Below, in pieces: positions 1 through 8,296 of a DNA stretch of 64,000 bases (the stretch's first letter is position 1; each line of letters begins with the position of its first letter). The DNA lies in contig NZ_LR733428.1 in assembly GCF_902506345.1 (NCBI RefSeq), positions 1 through 64,000 on the forward strand, read 5' to 3'. The DNA is from Flavobacterium sp. 9R (GTDB lineage Bacteria > Bacteroidota > Bacteroidia > Flavobacteriales > Flavobacteriaceae). The notes under the pieces were generated by a model. That model was given only the letters and a program-made list of their open reading frames with translations. It was not told where the DNA came from and did not search any database. The translations under genes and the position numbers were made by a program.

Positions 1-6
1 TCAATA

Positions 7-77
7 AAACTGACAAAGTCCTAATCGGGGCATAAGTAGCTAACTTTGATCGAAGAGAAGGTTCACTTTGTCAGTTT
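7..77. repeat. Widely spaced 13-bp perfect inverted repeat
   Basis: The arms AAACTGACAAAGT (7-19) and ACTTTGTCAGTTT (65-77) are perfect reverse complements separated by 45 bases. No reading frame is visible inside. This could be the terminal inverted repeats of a tiny non-autonomous element, a long-loop RNA hairpin, or the tail of something starting before the window. Only the symmetry is seen; the function is unknown. Confidence 0.5.
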
Positions 78-118
78 GGTTGTTGATTAAAAGTAATTTA
101 AATTTATTTAGCAAATCT

Positions 119-146
119 AAAGGATTGCAGTGGAAATCCTTTTTTT
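119..146. terminator. Hairpin plus T-run
   Basis: AAAGGATT (119-126) pairs with AATCCTTT (135-142) around an 8-base loop, followed by more T. It has the form of an intrinsic terminator for a gene coming from the left edge, but it is merged with the palindrome that follows. Confidence 0.4.
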
Positions 147-185
147 AGACCTGACAGGTTTTAGAAACCTGTCAGGTCTAAAAAA
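141..185. repeat. Perfect 21-bp-stem palindrome, REP-like
   Basis: The left arm 141-161 (core AGACCTGACAGGTTT) and right arm 165-185 are perfect reverse complements with a 3-base loop TAG, and A/T runs lie at both outer ends. Palindromes with the core ACCTGACAGGTTT recur between genes in flavobacterial genomes (from memory). It could act as a bidirectional terminator downstream of the EamA gene or be a mobile REP-like unit. Confidence 0.7.
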
Positions 186-186
186 A

Positions 187-207
187 GATTGTAGCGGAAA
201 GCGGGAC
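187..207 (+). repeat. Half copy of the ~65 bp dispersed repeat
   Basis: The sequence GATTGTAGCGGAAAGCGGGAC matches the right half of the repeat seen complete at 17171 and 36907 (GATATAGCGGATAGCGGGA). The left half is missing and its place is taken by the palindrome at 141-185. Weak similarity continues to about 247. Confidence 0.5.
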
Positions 208-248
208 AAGTCGTGTGGTGCACAAGGAAGTGGTGCTCCTACAAAATA

Positions 249-1109
249 TTATGCCTTCAATTGTGCATACGTGAGGAGGATAATGGCTAATAAGGACAAT
301 AAAACACCCAAATAGTTCTTCTTGGAAAGTTTTTCTTTAAAAACCAATACGCCAATGAGACTGCCCAACACGATGACGCCCATATTCATACCTGCAAAAA
401 CAGTAGATGGATTTTCGGAAAAAGCTTGGTGCGCCTTGAGGTAAAAATAGATGTTTCCAAAATTGAAAACGCCTACTGCTATTCCCCAAAGGGCATTGAT
501 ACCCGAGATTTTTTGGCGTTGGATAAAAATTTCGTAGCCCACTACTCCACTCATAATCACCAAAGCCAGCGCAAAAATGACCAAAAGTGAGGTGGTAAAA
601 GGCAGTTGGGTTTGCAAGGCGATTTGTTTGAACAAAATATCGATGACTCCAAAACCCAGCAACACCATAGCAGGATAGCCCCAATTGGAATTGCTATTGG
701 CGGTAGGCTTAGATAAAATAAGCAGCAAGGCTGGAAATCCTACCCCGAAAGCCAATACTTTGAGTGTGCTGAATTGCTCCCCAAAAAGCAACCAAGAAGC
801 AAGTAGCGGAATAAACAACGATAGGCGCTGAGCTGCATCGGTTTTGACAATACCTATATGCTGAATGGATTGTGAAAGCAATAAAAAAACACTCGGCAAC
901 AAGAGTCCGAGAGCGAGATACAAAGGCCAAGGCGCTTGCTCAACTAGCGTACTAAATTCAGGCGGAAAACAAAAGTAACACAGCAACAAGGCAATCGCAT
1001 AATTGGTCGCAATGATGGCTTTACTGTTAAACGCTGGGTGGTTTCTGAACCACTTGAAAAGTACGCCCACGGTAACACTACAAACGATACTTAGAATTAA
1101 AAAGAACAT
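249..1109 (-). CDS. EamA/DMT-family transporter
   Basis: This is a 286-residue inner-membrane protein made almost entirely of hydrophobic segments, about ten helices in two five-helix halves. That is the layout of the drug/metabolite transporter (EamA) superfamily, which exports metabolites or amino acids; the substrate cannot be read from sequence. The frame extends to a TTG at 1130, but a flavobacterial -7 box (1135-1128) overlaps that TTG, so the ATG at 1109 is the likely start. The gene is divergent from the AsmA-like gene, with about 150 bp between starts. It ends next to the palindromic repeats at 141-207, which probably provide its terminator. The family call is secure; the specific role is not. 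Confidence 0.85.
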   Translation of the reverse strand: MFFLILSIVCSVTVGVLFKWFRNHPAFNSKAIIATNYAIALLLCYFCFPPEFSTLVEQAPWPLYLALGLLLPSVFLLLSQSIQHIGIVKTDAAQRLSLFIPLLASWLLFGEQFSTLKVLAFGVGFPALLLILSKPTANSNSNWGYPAMVLLGFGVIDILFKQIALQTQLPFTTSLLVIFALALVIMSGVVGYEIFIQRQKISGINALWGIAVGVFNFGNIYFYLKAHQAFSENPSTVFAGMNMGVIVLGSLIGVLVFKEKLSKKNYLGVLLSLLAIILLTYAQLKA

Positions 1110-1127
1110 AAGGATGAGTTTATTGCC

Positions 1128-1135
1128 CAAAAATA
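1128..1135 (-). promoter_or_regulatory. -7 box of the EamA gene
   Basis: Reading the minus strand, TATTTTTG fits the Bacteroidota -7 consensus TAnnTTTG. It lies 18 bases before the ATG at 1109 and decides the start over the upstream TTG. No clean -33 TTTG is seen. Confidence 0.45.
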
Positions 1136-1211
1136 CAAATTCTGAGGGGGTTTTCTTTCTGCAAAGAAGGGCATAGTTTGCGCTTTACTTCCTTAAATGG
1201 GTTTTGTTTTT

Positions 1212-1219
1212 TATATTTG
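1212..1219 (+). promoter_or_regulatory. -7 box of the AsmA-like gene
   Basis: TATATTTG matches TAnnTTTG and lies 41 bases before the ATG at 1261. No convincing -33 element is seen at the usual distance. Confidence 0.45.
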
Positions 1220-1260
1220 ATTAAAAATGAACGACTTGTAACCGCATAAAACCTTCATTT

Positions 1261-3684
1261 ATGACTAAAAAATGGTTGTCCTTGGGTAAAAAAATTGGTA
1301 AATTTTTCCTAATCATCGTGTTGGTTTTGATGAGTATATACGGCATTTTGGGCTGGTATGTGGGCACGCATCACGACAAACTGTTACAAGAATTTAGAGA
1401 AATTGCCAATAAAAATTGTAAAGGCGAGGTGAAAATTGGCGACCTAGAAGTGCTCTTTTTTCGTGGATTTCCCAACGTGACCATTGCCATAAAAAAAGTC
1501 AGCATAAAAGACAGTTTATGGGCACAACATAAAAAAACATTGCTAAAGGCGCCTTCGATTTATGCCTATATTCAACCTTGGGCCATTTTTGTAAAGAAAA
1601 TAAAACTTGACCATCTGTCCATCAATGATGCCGAAATTCAGTTGTTTGTAGACGCCAACGGCTATAGCAACACAGCTGTTTTTTCAAGTGCTCCAAAAAC
1701 CGATACAACAAGTTCAAGTTCTTTGTCATTGGATTTGAATCATTTAAAATTCAATAATGTTTCCTTTGTTTCTGACAACCAATACAAGCATAAAAAATTT
1801 GATTTTGTTATCGAAAAACTTCGGATAGAAAAACAGACTACTTCAGAAGGTTGGGAAGCTGATATTGCGTTAAACACCTTAGTAAAAAGTTTGACATTTA
1901 ATACTCAACACGGAAGTTTTGCCAAAAACAAAGTCATTCAAGGAGCTTTACAAGCAAAATATTCCGAAAGCAAAGGCTCAATTGCCATTAACACCGCAGC
2001 TTTGTCTATTGGAGAAGACGTTTTTCAAATTCAGTCGTATTTTGGGATTAGCAAGACCAACAGTTCCTTTTCTATTGCAATTACCAATCCAGAAATTCGC
2101 TGGCAAGCGGCTTATAAACTGCTGTCTGACAACATTAGCAGCAAACTCAAACCCTTTGATTTTAAGAATCCATTTGGCGTACAATGCACTATTAATGGTG
2201 ATTTGAACAAAGAAGGTGACCCCAACATTCGAGTAGAAGCAATCTTCAAGGACAATGAACTGAGCTACTTTGACCATCAAGTAACCGACTGTACTTTTAA
2301 AGGCGTTTTTACCAACGAATACCAAAAGAACAAAGGCGTAAGCGATGAAAATTCAGCTATTCTGCTTGATGATTTTCGGGGAAAAGTCCATACGATTCCG
2401 TTTACTACCAAAAATATGATGATTTTGGATTTGAAAAAACCCATCGCTTCTGGCGCATTTGTAAGCCGTTTCAATATGGAACAACTGAATCAAACGATAG
2501 TGAAACAAACGGTAACCTTTGGAAGCGGTCAAGCCGATTTGCGTCTTGCTTTTAAAGCTGATGTGGTGAATTTAGAAATGCAAAAACCGTTACTTATTGG
2601 TTCAGTTGTGATTCAAAACGCAAGTGGTACACACGTAGATTCCAAGAAAAAATTTAACAATAGCAAGATTGATTTGTCCTTTACTTCAAAAGAATTAAAA
2701 GTCAATCAAATCGTGTTGAACACCCGAAATAGCTCCTTGAAAATGAAAGGTGAATCTGCTAATTTTTTAAATTTTTACTATGACACTCCAGAAAAAATTG
2801 TGGTAAATTGGGATATTCAAGCTAAAACAATTGACCTACAAGACTTCAGTTTTGTAAGTGGAAAAACGGCAAGCATAAAAAAATCGACTACAATTACGCC
2901 TAACTTTATCAATATCTTACACCAATCCAATGCAACAGTTCGTTTAAAAGCCGAAAACATTGTTTATAAAAAATTCAGGGCTCGAAATGCGATAGCACAA
3001 ATTAATGTAGTTCCCGATCGCACCATATTAAAAGAGGCTTCTTTGCAATTTGGTGGTGGTTCATTAATGGTAAATGGAATGGTTTCGCAACAGAAAAAAA
3101 ACAACCACTTCAACATAAAACTTAACGCAAGTAAAGTAAATAGTGCAGAACTATTGAGGGCTTTTGATAATTTTGGTTCCAAAGCACTTACTCCAACATC
3201 CGTTTCGGGTTTAATTTCTGTTTCGGGTGTTTTGGATGGCTACTTTGATAATAACATTACTATAGTAAAACGTTCTCTAACCGGAAATTTAAAACTTAAC
3301 TTGATTAATGGCGCTTTGAACCAATTTGAACCTTTGCGAAGAATTGGAAAATATGCCTTCCCTTTTCGGAATTTTGATCGCGTAACCATTGATCCTCTTG
3401 CGATCAATATTGTTTTTAAAAATGGTTTTGCCAACCTCGCACCCACTCCAATAAACACATCCGTTCTCAATTTAGACCTAGCGGGTTCTTATGGCTTTTA
3501 TGGAAATTCTAATATGCAACTCGATGTTCATTTGAGAGACCCTGCAAAAGACAAAGAAATATCCAATAAAAAAACAATAAGGGAGAATAGAAAAAAAGGA
3601 ATCACATTGCATCTACAAGCCATTGAAGAAGGCAATGCTCCGTTTAAAATCAAACTGCGCTACAAAAACGAAAAACTGCAATAA
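1261..3684 (+). CDS. AsmA-like envelope protein
   Basis: This 807-residue protein has one N-terminal membrane helix (about residues 13-33). A long periplasmic region of repeated beta-strand pattern follows, ending in an AsmA-type C-terminal domain (about 600-790, with LDLAGSYGFYGNSNMQLDVH near 750). AsmA/TamB-like proteins are thought to form long grooves carrying lipids between the inner and outer membranes; this one probably serves envelope lipid homeostasis. The start is an ATG with a -7 box upstream. It is transcribed alone, ends at a strong hairpin, and converges on the AAA+ ATPase gene. The family assignment rests on architecture and C-terminal pattern, and the exact subfamily is uncertain. 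Confidence 0.8.
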   Translation: MTKKWLSLGKKIGKFFLIIVLVLMSIYGILGWYVGTHHDKLLQEFREIANKNCKGEVKIGDLEVLFFRGFPNVTIAIKKVSIKDSLWAQHKKTLLKAPSIYAYIQPWAIFVKKIKLDHLSINDAEIQLFVDANGYSNTAVFSSAPKTDTTSSSSLSLDLNHLKFNNVSFVSDNQYKHKKFDFVIEKLRIEKQTTSEGWEADIALNTLVKSLTFNTQHGSFAKNKVIQGALQAKYSESKGSIAINTAALSIGEDVFQIQSYFGISKTNSSFSIAITNPEIRWQAAYKLLSDNISSKLKPFDFKNPFGVQCTINGDLNKEGDPNIRVEAIFKDNELSYFDHQVTDCTFKGVFTNEYQKNKGVSDENSAILLDDFRGKVHTIPFTTKNMMILDLKKPIASGAFVSRFNMEQLNQTIVKQTVTFGSGQADLRLAFKADVVNLEMQKPLLIGSVVIQNASGTHVDSKKKFNNSKIDLSFTSKELKVNQIVLNTRNSSLKMKGESANFLNFYYDTPEKIVVNWDIQAKTIDLQDFSFVSGKTASIKKSTTITPNFINILHQSNATVRLKAENIVYKKFRARNAIAQINVVPDRTILKEASLQFGGGSLMVNGMVSQQKKNNHFNIKLNASKVNSAELLRAFDNFGSKALTPTSVSGLISVSGVLDGYFDNNITIVKRSLTGNLKLNLINGALNQFEPLRRIGKYAFPFRNFDRVTIDPLAINIVFKNGFANLAPTPINTSVLNLDLAGSYGFYGNSNMQLDVHLRDPAKDKEISNKKTIRENRKKGITLHLQAIEEGNAPFKIKLRYKNEKLQ

Positions 3685-3687
3685 AAA

Positions 3688-3716
3688 AAAGGGTTTAGCT
3701 TTAATCTAAACCCTTT
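3688..3716. terminator. Bidirectional terminator between convergent genes
   Basis: AAAGGGTTTAG (3688-3698) and CTAAACCCTTT (3706-3716) pair around a 7-base loop, with A-runs on one side and T-runs on the other. It serves the AsmA-like gene on the plus strand and the ATPase gene on the minus strand. Confidence 0.85.
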
Positions 3717-3721
3717 CCAAA

Positions 3722-5179
3722 TTATAATTTACTGATGTAACTCCCAAACGGATCCTTAAACTGATACCCTTCCGAAAATCGATCTTTGCTCAACTTTTTA
3801 TAGGAAGCCAAACCCCACAATAAGAATTCTTTCATAAAATAATAATCCTCCTTGGGCAATTGTGGTTGGTATTTTTTGATGATGACTTCTAGTGGTGTAA
3901 CACTATTCAAAATAGTTTGATATTCAGCATTAGTAGCATCATCCAATAATTCGAAACCACTTTCGGCAAAAAACCATTCTAAAGTATCGGTATAAGCTGT
4001 TTTTTCTCCTTGTTTTTCCAATTTTTCAATCTTAGGAAAATAGCCCGGGAAAAACGTACGAATCGCATCATTGATTAAATGTTGGGCTACCACCGCAGCG
4101 CCCTCTTGCTCACCTTCGTACACCAATTCTACTTTTCCGGTTATGGCAGGAATCACACCCATAAAATCAGACAAACGCACTGCTGTAGTGCTTTCTCCTG
4201 CTTTTAAAGCACGACGCTCAGCCGTACTAATCAGATTTTCGTAGGCAGTGATGCTCATTCTAGCACTCACGCCACTTTTTGGATCAATAAAATCGCTATC
4301 TCGCGCTTCAAAACTAATTTGTTCCAACAAATCTTTGGCCAAAGCAGGCACATATACCACATCAGTTTGACTGCTTTCTAACTTGGCTTCTTGCTGCGTA
4401 ATGGTGCGAGCAATAGCAATAGTTTCTGGGTAATGGGTTAAAATTTGAGAACCAATTCGGTCTTTCAATGGCGTAACAATACTCCCACGATTGGTATAAT
4501 CTTCTGGATTGGCGGTAAAAACAAACTGCATATCCAAAGCCATTCTTAACTTATAGCCTCGAATTTGAATATCACCTTCTTGCAAAATATTAAACAACGC
4601 CACTTGAATTCTAGCTTGTAAATCGGGCAATTCATTGATGACGAAAATACAGCGATTCGCTCTTGGAATCATCCCAAAATGAATCACACGATCATCAGCA
4701 TACGACAATTTTAGATTCGCCGCCTTAATAGGATCGACGTCACCAATTAAATCGGCTACTGTTACATCTGGCGTAGCTAATTTTTCATAAAAACGCTCAC
4801 TTCTAGGTAACCAATCTATGGGCGTTGCATCGCCTAACTCGGCAATCAAATCCTTGGCGTAACGAGAGATTGGGCGGAAAGGATCATCATTAATCTCAGA
4901 ACCCGCCACAAATGGAATGTATTCGTCCAATAATTCTACCATTTTTCTAGCCAAACGCGTTTTTGCTTGCCCGCGAAGTCCTAGCAAATTGATATTGTGC
5001 TTCGACAAAATAGCGCGCTCCAACTCTGGAATCACCGAATTTTCAAATCCGTGTACCCCTTCAAAAGTCGGAATACCTGCTTGCAATTTCTTCCTCAAAT
5101 TATCGCGCAATTCTTCTTTAATCGTTCTTGGCTGATAACCCGATTGTTTTAATGCGCCTAAAGTTGTTATATCCTTCAT
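3722..5179 (-). CDS. MoxR/magnesium-chelatase-type AAA+ ATPase
   Basis: This 485-residue AAA+ protein resembles the ChlI/MoxR clade. The P-loop is GLRGQAKT (residues 67-74) and the Walker B region is IFVINELPDL (178-187), with NE where DE is usual. As I recall, the GQAK and NELP variants are typical of this chelatase-like family, so they are not signs of decay. A sensor region with FTANPEDYTNRGS and an arginine-rich turn (PLKDRIGS) follows. Such ATPases work with a VWA-domain partner as chaperones or metal-insertion machines. The partner gene lies 87 bp upstream in the same direction (5267-6385), so the two probably form one operon. The client is unknown. Confidence 0.85.
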   Translation of the reverse strand: MKDITTLGALKQSGYQPRTIKEELRDNLRKKLQAGIPTFEGVHGFENSVIPELERAILSKHNINLLGLRGQAKTRLARKMVELLDEYIPFVAGSEINDDPFRPISRYAKDLIAELGDATPIDWLPRSERFYEKLATPDVTVADLIGDVDPIKAANLKLSYADDRVIHFGMIPRANRCIFVINELPDLQARIQVALFNILQEGDIQIRGYKLRMALDMQFVFTANPEDYTNRGSIVTPLKDRIGSQILTHYPETIAIARTITQQEAKLESSQTDVVYVPALAKDLLEQISFEARDSDFIDPKSGVSARMSITAYENLISTAERRALKAGESTTAVRLSDFMGVIPAITGKVELVYEGEQEGAAVVAQHLINDAIRTFFPGYFPKIEKLEKQGEKTAYTDTLEWFFAESGFELLDDATNAEYQTILNSVTPLEVIIKKYQPQLPKEDYYFMKEFLLWGLASYKKLSKDRFSEGYQFKDPFGSYISKL

Positions 5180-5232
5180 TGATGGTATTTTTATTTTGAT
5201 CTTAATTTATGCTTGCTCTATTAAACCCTAAA

Positions 5233-5267
5233 CGATAACCCATAACCGATAACTGATAACCGACAAT
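5233..5267. repeat. Heptamer tandem repeat, five units
   Basis: Successive 7-mers read CGATAAC, CCATAAC, CGATAAC, TGATAAC, CGACAAT in the short gap between the VWA and ATPase genes. This is a degenerate 7-bp microsatellite. A second heptamer array (ACTAATT type) occurs at 51476-51496. Confidence 0.6.
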
Positions 5268-6385
5268 TACCTAATCCGCTTCTTTCGATTCGCTTCATAA
5301 TCCTCAAAAATCATTTCACCCAATCCTTTCAAACCCGTATAAAAGGCTTTTCCTTGATTGGCTTCGGTAAAATAAGTCACGAATTTTTGCAAATACGGAT
5401 CATTCGCTATCATAAAAGTGGTGATAGGAATGTGTAATTTTCTGGCTTGTTGCGCCTGAGTATAGCATTTGTCAACAATGTATTGGTCTAAGCCATTACT
5501 ATTCATATAATACGAGCCATCTTTCTCCCGTACACAACTTGGTTTCCCGTCGGTAATCATAAAAATTTGCTTGTTGGTGTTGCGTTTTCTTCGGAGTAAA
5601 TCCATTGCCAATTGCAAACCAGCAACAGTATTAGTATGATAAGGTCCGACTTTTATATAAGGTAAATCCTTAATCGCAATTGTCCAAGCATCATTTCCAA
5701 AAACCAAAATATCCAAAGTATCTTTTGGGTACCTAGTAGTAATCAATTCAGCCAAAGCCATCGCTACTTTTTTGGCAGGCGTGATGCGGTCTTCGCCGTA
5801 CAAAATCATACTATGGCTAATGTCAATCATCAAAACCGTACTCATTTGGGCTTTGTATTGGGTGTCCTCGACAACCAAATCGTTTTCTGTAAGTTTAAAA
5901 TCGGTAACCCCATTATTGATTTGGGCATTGCGCAAACTTTCAGTCAGCGAAATACGTTCCAAACTATCTCCAAAATGAAACTCTCGAAACTCACCTGTAT
6001 GTTCATCCCCATTGCCACTGTGTTTCGTTTTGTGATTGCCATTTCCCGAGCGTTTCATAGTACCAAAAATGGTATCCAACGCTTGCTGACGAATAGCGCG
6101 TTCGGTTTTGGCTGTAATACCCGTTCCAGTGGTGCCGTCGTCTTTCAATTCCTCACGGATGTACCCTTTTTTCTTTAAATCCTCAATAAAATCATCGATA
6201 GTATAACTAGCATCGGTCAATTTATACTCCTTGTCCAATTCGCGTAACCAAGCAATCGCTTCGTCAAAATCGCCCGAAGTATGCGTAATTAATTCTTTAA
6301 AAATAGGGAACAAACGATCAAACGGCGACTGAAATGGCGCTTCGTAGGTCTTAAAATAAAATCCAGCACGGTTTTGGTTTTTCAT
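5267..6385 (-). CDS. VWA-domain protein, partner of the AAA+ ATPase
   Basis: The 372-residue product has a C-terminal von Willebrand factor A domain with an intact MIDAS start DISHS (DxSxS, residues 188-192) and a later TDGKPS. The N-terminal half is helical and charged, with a Gly/His/Lys-rich linker near residues 112-130. In ChlI/ChlD and MoxR/VWA systems the VWA protein binds the ATPase ring and the substrate through a MIDAS-bound metal. No signal peptide is present, so the pair is cytoplasmic. The frame opens at a TTG (6397), but the ATG at 6385 begins the natural N-terminus (MKNQNRAG). The ATPase gene follows in the same direction. Confidence 0.8.
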   Translation of the reverse strand: MKNQNRAGFYFKTYEAPFQSPFDRLFPIFKELITHTSGDFDEAIAWLRELDKEYKLTDASYTIDDFIEDLKKKGYIREELKDDGTTGTGITAKTERAIRQQALDTIFGTMKRSGNGNHKTKHSGNGDEHTGEFREFHFGDSLERISLTESLRNAQINNGVTDFKLTENDLVVEDTQYKAQMSTVLMIDISHSMILYGEDRITPAKKVAMALAELITTRYPKDTLDILVFGNDAWTIAIKDLPYIKVGPYHTNTVAGLQLAMDLLRRKRNTNKQIFMITDGKPSCVREKDGSYYMNSNGLDQYIVDKCYTQAQQARKLHIPITTFMIANDPYLQKFVTYFTEANQGKAFYTGLKGLGEMIFEDYEANRKKRIR

Positions 6386-6480
6386 TGCAAACAACAAAAT
6401 TGGATTATGAATTTTTACTTTTAACTATGACTACATCCTAATTTAGGAGCAGTAACAATGGGCTTTTTAGCCAGCATCGT

Positions 6481-6545
6481 CCCGTCATCCGCTATATCTT
6501 TTTCTTTTTAAAGATAAAAGAAAAAGGATGCCGCTACTGCCGGGG
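6481..6545 (-). repeat. Dispersed ~65 bp repeat, copy C
   Basis: On the minus strand this reads CCCCGGCAGTAGCGG, then CATCCTTT, a T/A-rich near-palindrome, GATATAGCGGATGACGGGA. It matches copies at 17171, 36907 and 63011. Similarity to the 63011 copy continues about 35 bases past the core (to about 6445). The 311-base gene-free stretch 6386-6696 holds this repeat and otherwise AT-rich DNA in which I see no gene. Confidence 0.75.
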
Positions 6546-6696
6546 CTAAAGAGCAGCAAATCGCTTTTTGGTAAGCAGTAAAGCCAATACCATTTTGAAA
6601 CGATGCTTTAGAATTTTAAAAGTACAGTATTTTGTTACGGTGGCTGGTCTAACGTTTATTAATTTTTAGTTAAAAGGGAAAAGCAAGAGTGTAGAA

Positions 6697-7491
6697 TTAA
6701 TCTACTTTCTTGAAAACCAACTCAATTCCAGAAGGATTGGTAAGTATTAAGCGCATACTCGCAATCTGATAGGTGGTAGTACTTTCTAAAGAATGTAGCA
6801 GCTCACTCTCTCTATTTTGAGGTTCACAAGCCATTTCAGTAGTACTTATATTTGTGAAACGTAAAATCCCTTTTTCAAAAAAAACAGTTCCATTCATACG
6901 ATTGCATCCAGCATATCCCATAAACGTTCCATTGGTGCTGTTTATCTCAATATAAGGTAATTGTTTGGCAAATTTATTTATTGAAACATTCTCACCGTTC
7001 ATTTTTTCCAATACCCAAATATCGTGTAGCCTAGCATCAATCACATAATACCCACAACCTGAAAAAATTTTGGAGGTATTAGAATTGTTCGTCATTTCAA
7101 CACGAACAGTATAAGGCAATTCTTGGCCAGACATTGTATTGGCGCATTTTTGCTGCTCAATGGTGATGGCTGCCGTTCCATTAGAAGTTGTCAACCGATA
7201 GGTTTTCACATTGGCGTCCATTACTCTTATCGGATCAATATGAGGCGCAGTAAATGACTTAAAATCGGGTGATAAAGAAGTAAACTCAATTTGTTTTGAA
7301 CTAATTTTCAAACTCCACTCAGGTTCATTCCCCATCGCACGAAAATAAATTCCTTGCTCCATATTTTCTATTTGCTCCTGATAGGCCTTGGTTGGTTTTG
7401 TGTTCAAAGAAGTATCGACTGGAGCATTGATGGCAGTTTTACAACCCAAAAACAATACAATAACAAAAAGTAAACGGCTGTAGTGTAACAT
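6697..7491 (-). CDS. META-domain lipoprotein (HslJ-like)
   Basis: This 264-residue lipoprotein has a short hydrophobic N-terminus ending in LFLGC, a lipobox with the cysteine near residue 17. The middle (about 50-160; FRAMGNEPEWSLKI, then a YxLT pattern) resembles the domain often found before META in Bacteroidota. The C-terminal part (about 165-260) carries META features: WVLEKMNG, YAGCNRMNG and TEMACEP. META/HslJ proteins are envelope proteins linked to stress or antibiotic tolerance in some bacteria, with no known catalysis. It lies alone between the repeat-containing gap and the YchJ-like gene. The domain call is secure; the function is not known. Confidence 0.8.
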   Translation of the reverse strand: MLHYSRLLFVIVLFLGCKTAINAPVDTSLNTKPTKAYQEQIENMEQGIYFRAMGNEPEWSLKISSKQIEFTSLSPDFKSFTAPHIDPIRVMDANVKTYRLTTSNGTAAITIEQQKCANTMSGQELPYTVRVEMTNNSNTSKIFSGCGYYVIDARLHDIWVLEKMNGENVSINKFAKQLPYIEINSTNGTFMGYAGCNRMNGTVFFEKGILRFTNISTTEMACEPQNRESELLHSLESTTTYQIASMRLILTNPSGIELVFKKVD

Positions 7492-7538
7492 AAGGCAATT
7501 GTTTTAGAAAGTAACCCCTAAATTTAGCAAAAAAACAA

Positions 7539-7925
7539 CTAAGTTTCGAAAAAAACACCGTCTATATAGTACCAATGTCCTTTCACTTTTTCAAAAGTAG
7601 AGCGTTCGTGATGGATGTAATCTTTGCTATCGGGACCTCTAAAAAAAGCTTGAAATTCAACAGTTGTAGCATCAAAAGCTATGATTTTCAATTGTTGCCA
7701 TTGGTTTTCGCTAGCCCAACGTAAAATTTCATCTTTAGAAAAAAGACTTCTTGTACTTTCGTATGTAGTCGCAATCAAATAGTCCGCATTTTTAACCACG
7801 TAAGCGCTATATCGTGATTGCATCAATGCCAAAGCAGTTGGCGCGCTTTCGTAGCCTAAAATGTATTTTTGACAACAGTCCATAAAAACCATTTCAGAAC
7901 CACAAGGGCAAACACTATTGTTCAT
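7539..7925 (-). CDS. YchJ-family SEC-C motif protein
   Basis: This is a 128-residue cytoplasmic protein. It opens with a CPCGS...CC motif (Cys 6, 8, 17, 18), the zinc-binding SEC-C signature of the YchJ family. An NTF2-like fold follows, with the family hallmark LMQSRYSAYVVKNADYLIATT (split across about residues 33-54). The function of YchJ is unknown. The start overlaps the stop of the preceding small gene by 11 bases, so the two are probably translated from one message. Length is close to the family norm. Confidence 0.85.
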   Translation of the reverse strand: MNNSVCPCGSEMVFMDCCQKYILGYESAPTALALMQSRYSAYVVKNADYLIATTYESTRSLFSKDEILRWASENQWQQLKIIAFDATTVEFQAFFRGPDSKDYIHHERSTFEKVKGHWYYIDGVFFET

Positions 7926-8142
7926 CCTCTGGGTTGATTTTTTGAAACAACTGATTCAGCAACACTTGATATTTACTTATTTCGATTAAATCGGCATCAT
8001 CTTCTGAATGGTCTAGAAGTTCGTCCAAAGCTTCACTTACTTCGGTCAATTTGTTATTGGCTTCTCGGTTTTGTTTTTGTGCCATCAAGCCGATGATTTC
8101 TTGCACTTGTATTTTCAATTGGTCAAACGGATTCTCGCTCAT
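7915..8142 (-). CDS. Small helical conserved hypothetical protein
   Basis: The 75-residue product starts MSENPFDQLK and is acidic and probably all-helical, with heptad-like leucines (LNQLFQKI at the end). I do not recognise the family. The frame extends to an ATG at 8172, but that start would overlap the upstream small gene. The ATG at 8142 falls just past that gene's stop (8144-8146), so it is the more natural start. It overlaps the YchJ-like gene by 11 bases and sits in a four-gene minus-strand run (8838 down to 7539). It may be a small partner protein, but nothing in the sequence shows which. Confidence 0.6.
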   Translation of the reverse strand: MSENPFDQLKIQVQEIIGLMAQKQNREANNKLTEVSEALDELLDHSEDDADLIEISKYQVLLNQLFQKINPEDEQ

Positions 8143-8143
8143 A

Positions 8144-8296
8144 TTATTCATTTTTAGACGCTTGGTCTTCATTAAACTTTTTTACGATTTCTTTCAATTT
8201 CTCTTTGCGTTCCATAGCTGCTTTCTTGGCCTTATCTTGGGCTTTGTGCAACTTATCGTTGTGTTTCTTTATGTTTCTTTCGTTATTTCTTCCCAT
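8144..8296 (-). CDS. Small lysine-rich protein, 50 residues
   Basis: The frame begins MGRNNERNIKKHNDKLHK and ends DQASKNE. It is extremely basic and charged, and is predicted to be one long amphipathic helix. It overlaps the end of the preceding gene (stop at 8269) by 28 bases and is followed by the next start after one base, a packing typical of a real gene in an operon. I do not recognise a named family. The highly charged helix could bind RNA or DNA, but that is only inference. Confidence 0.5.
   Translation of the reverse strand: MGRNNERNIKKHNDKLHKAQDKAKKAAMERKEKLKEIVKKFNEDQASKNE

Noticed and set aside
5233..5267. CRISPR array
   Set aside because: The repeats are 7-mers with no spacers, and no cas genes are in the window.
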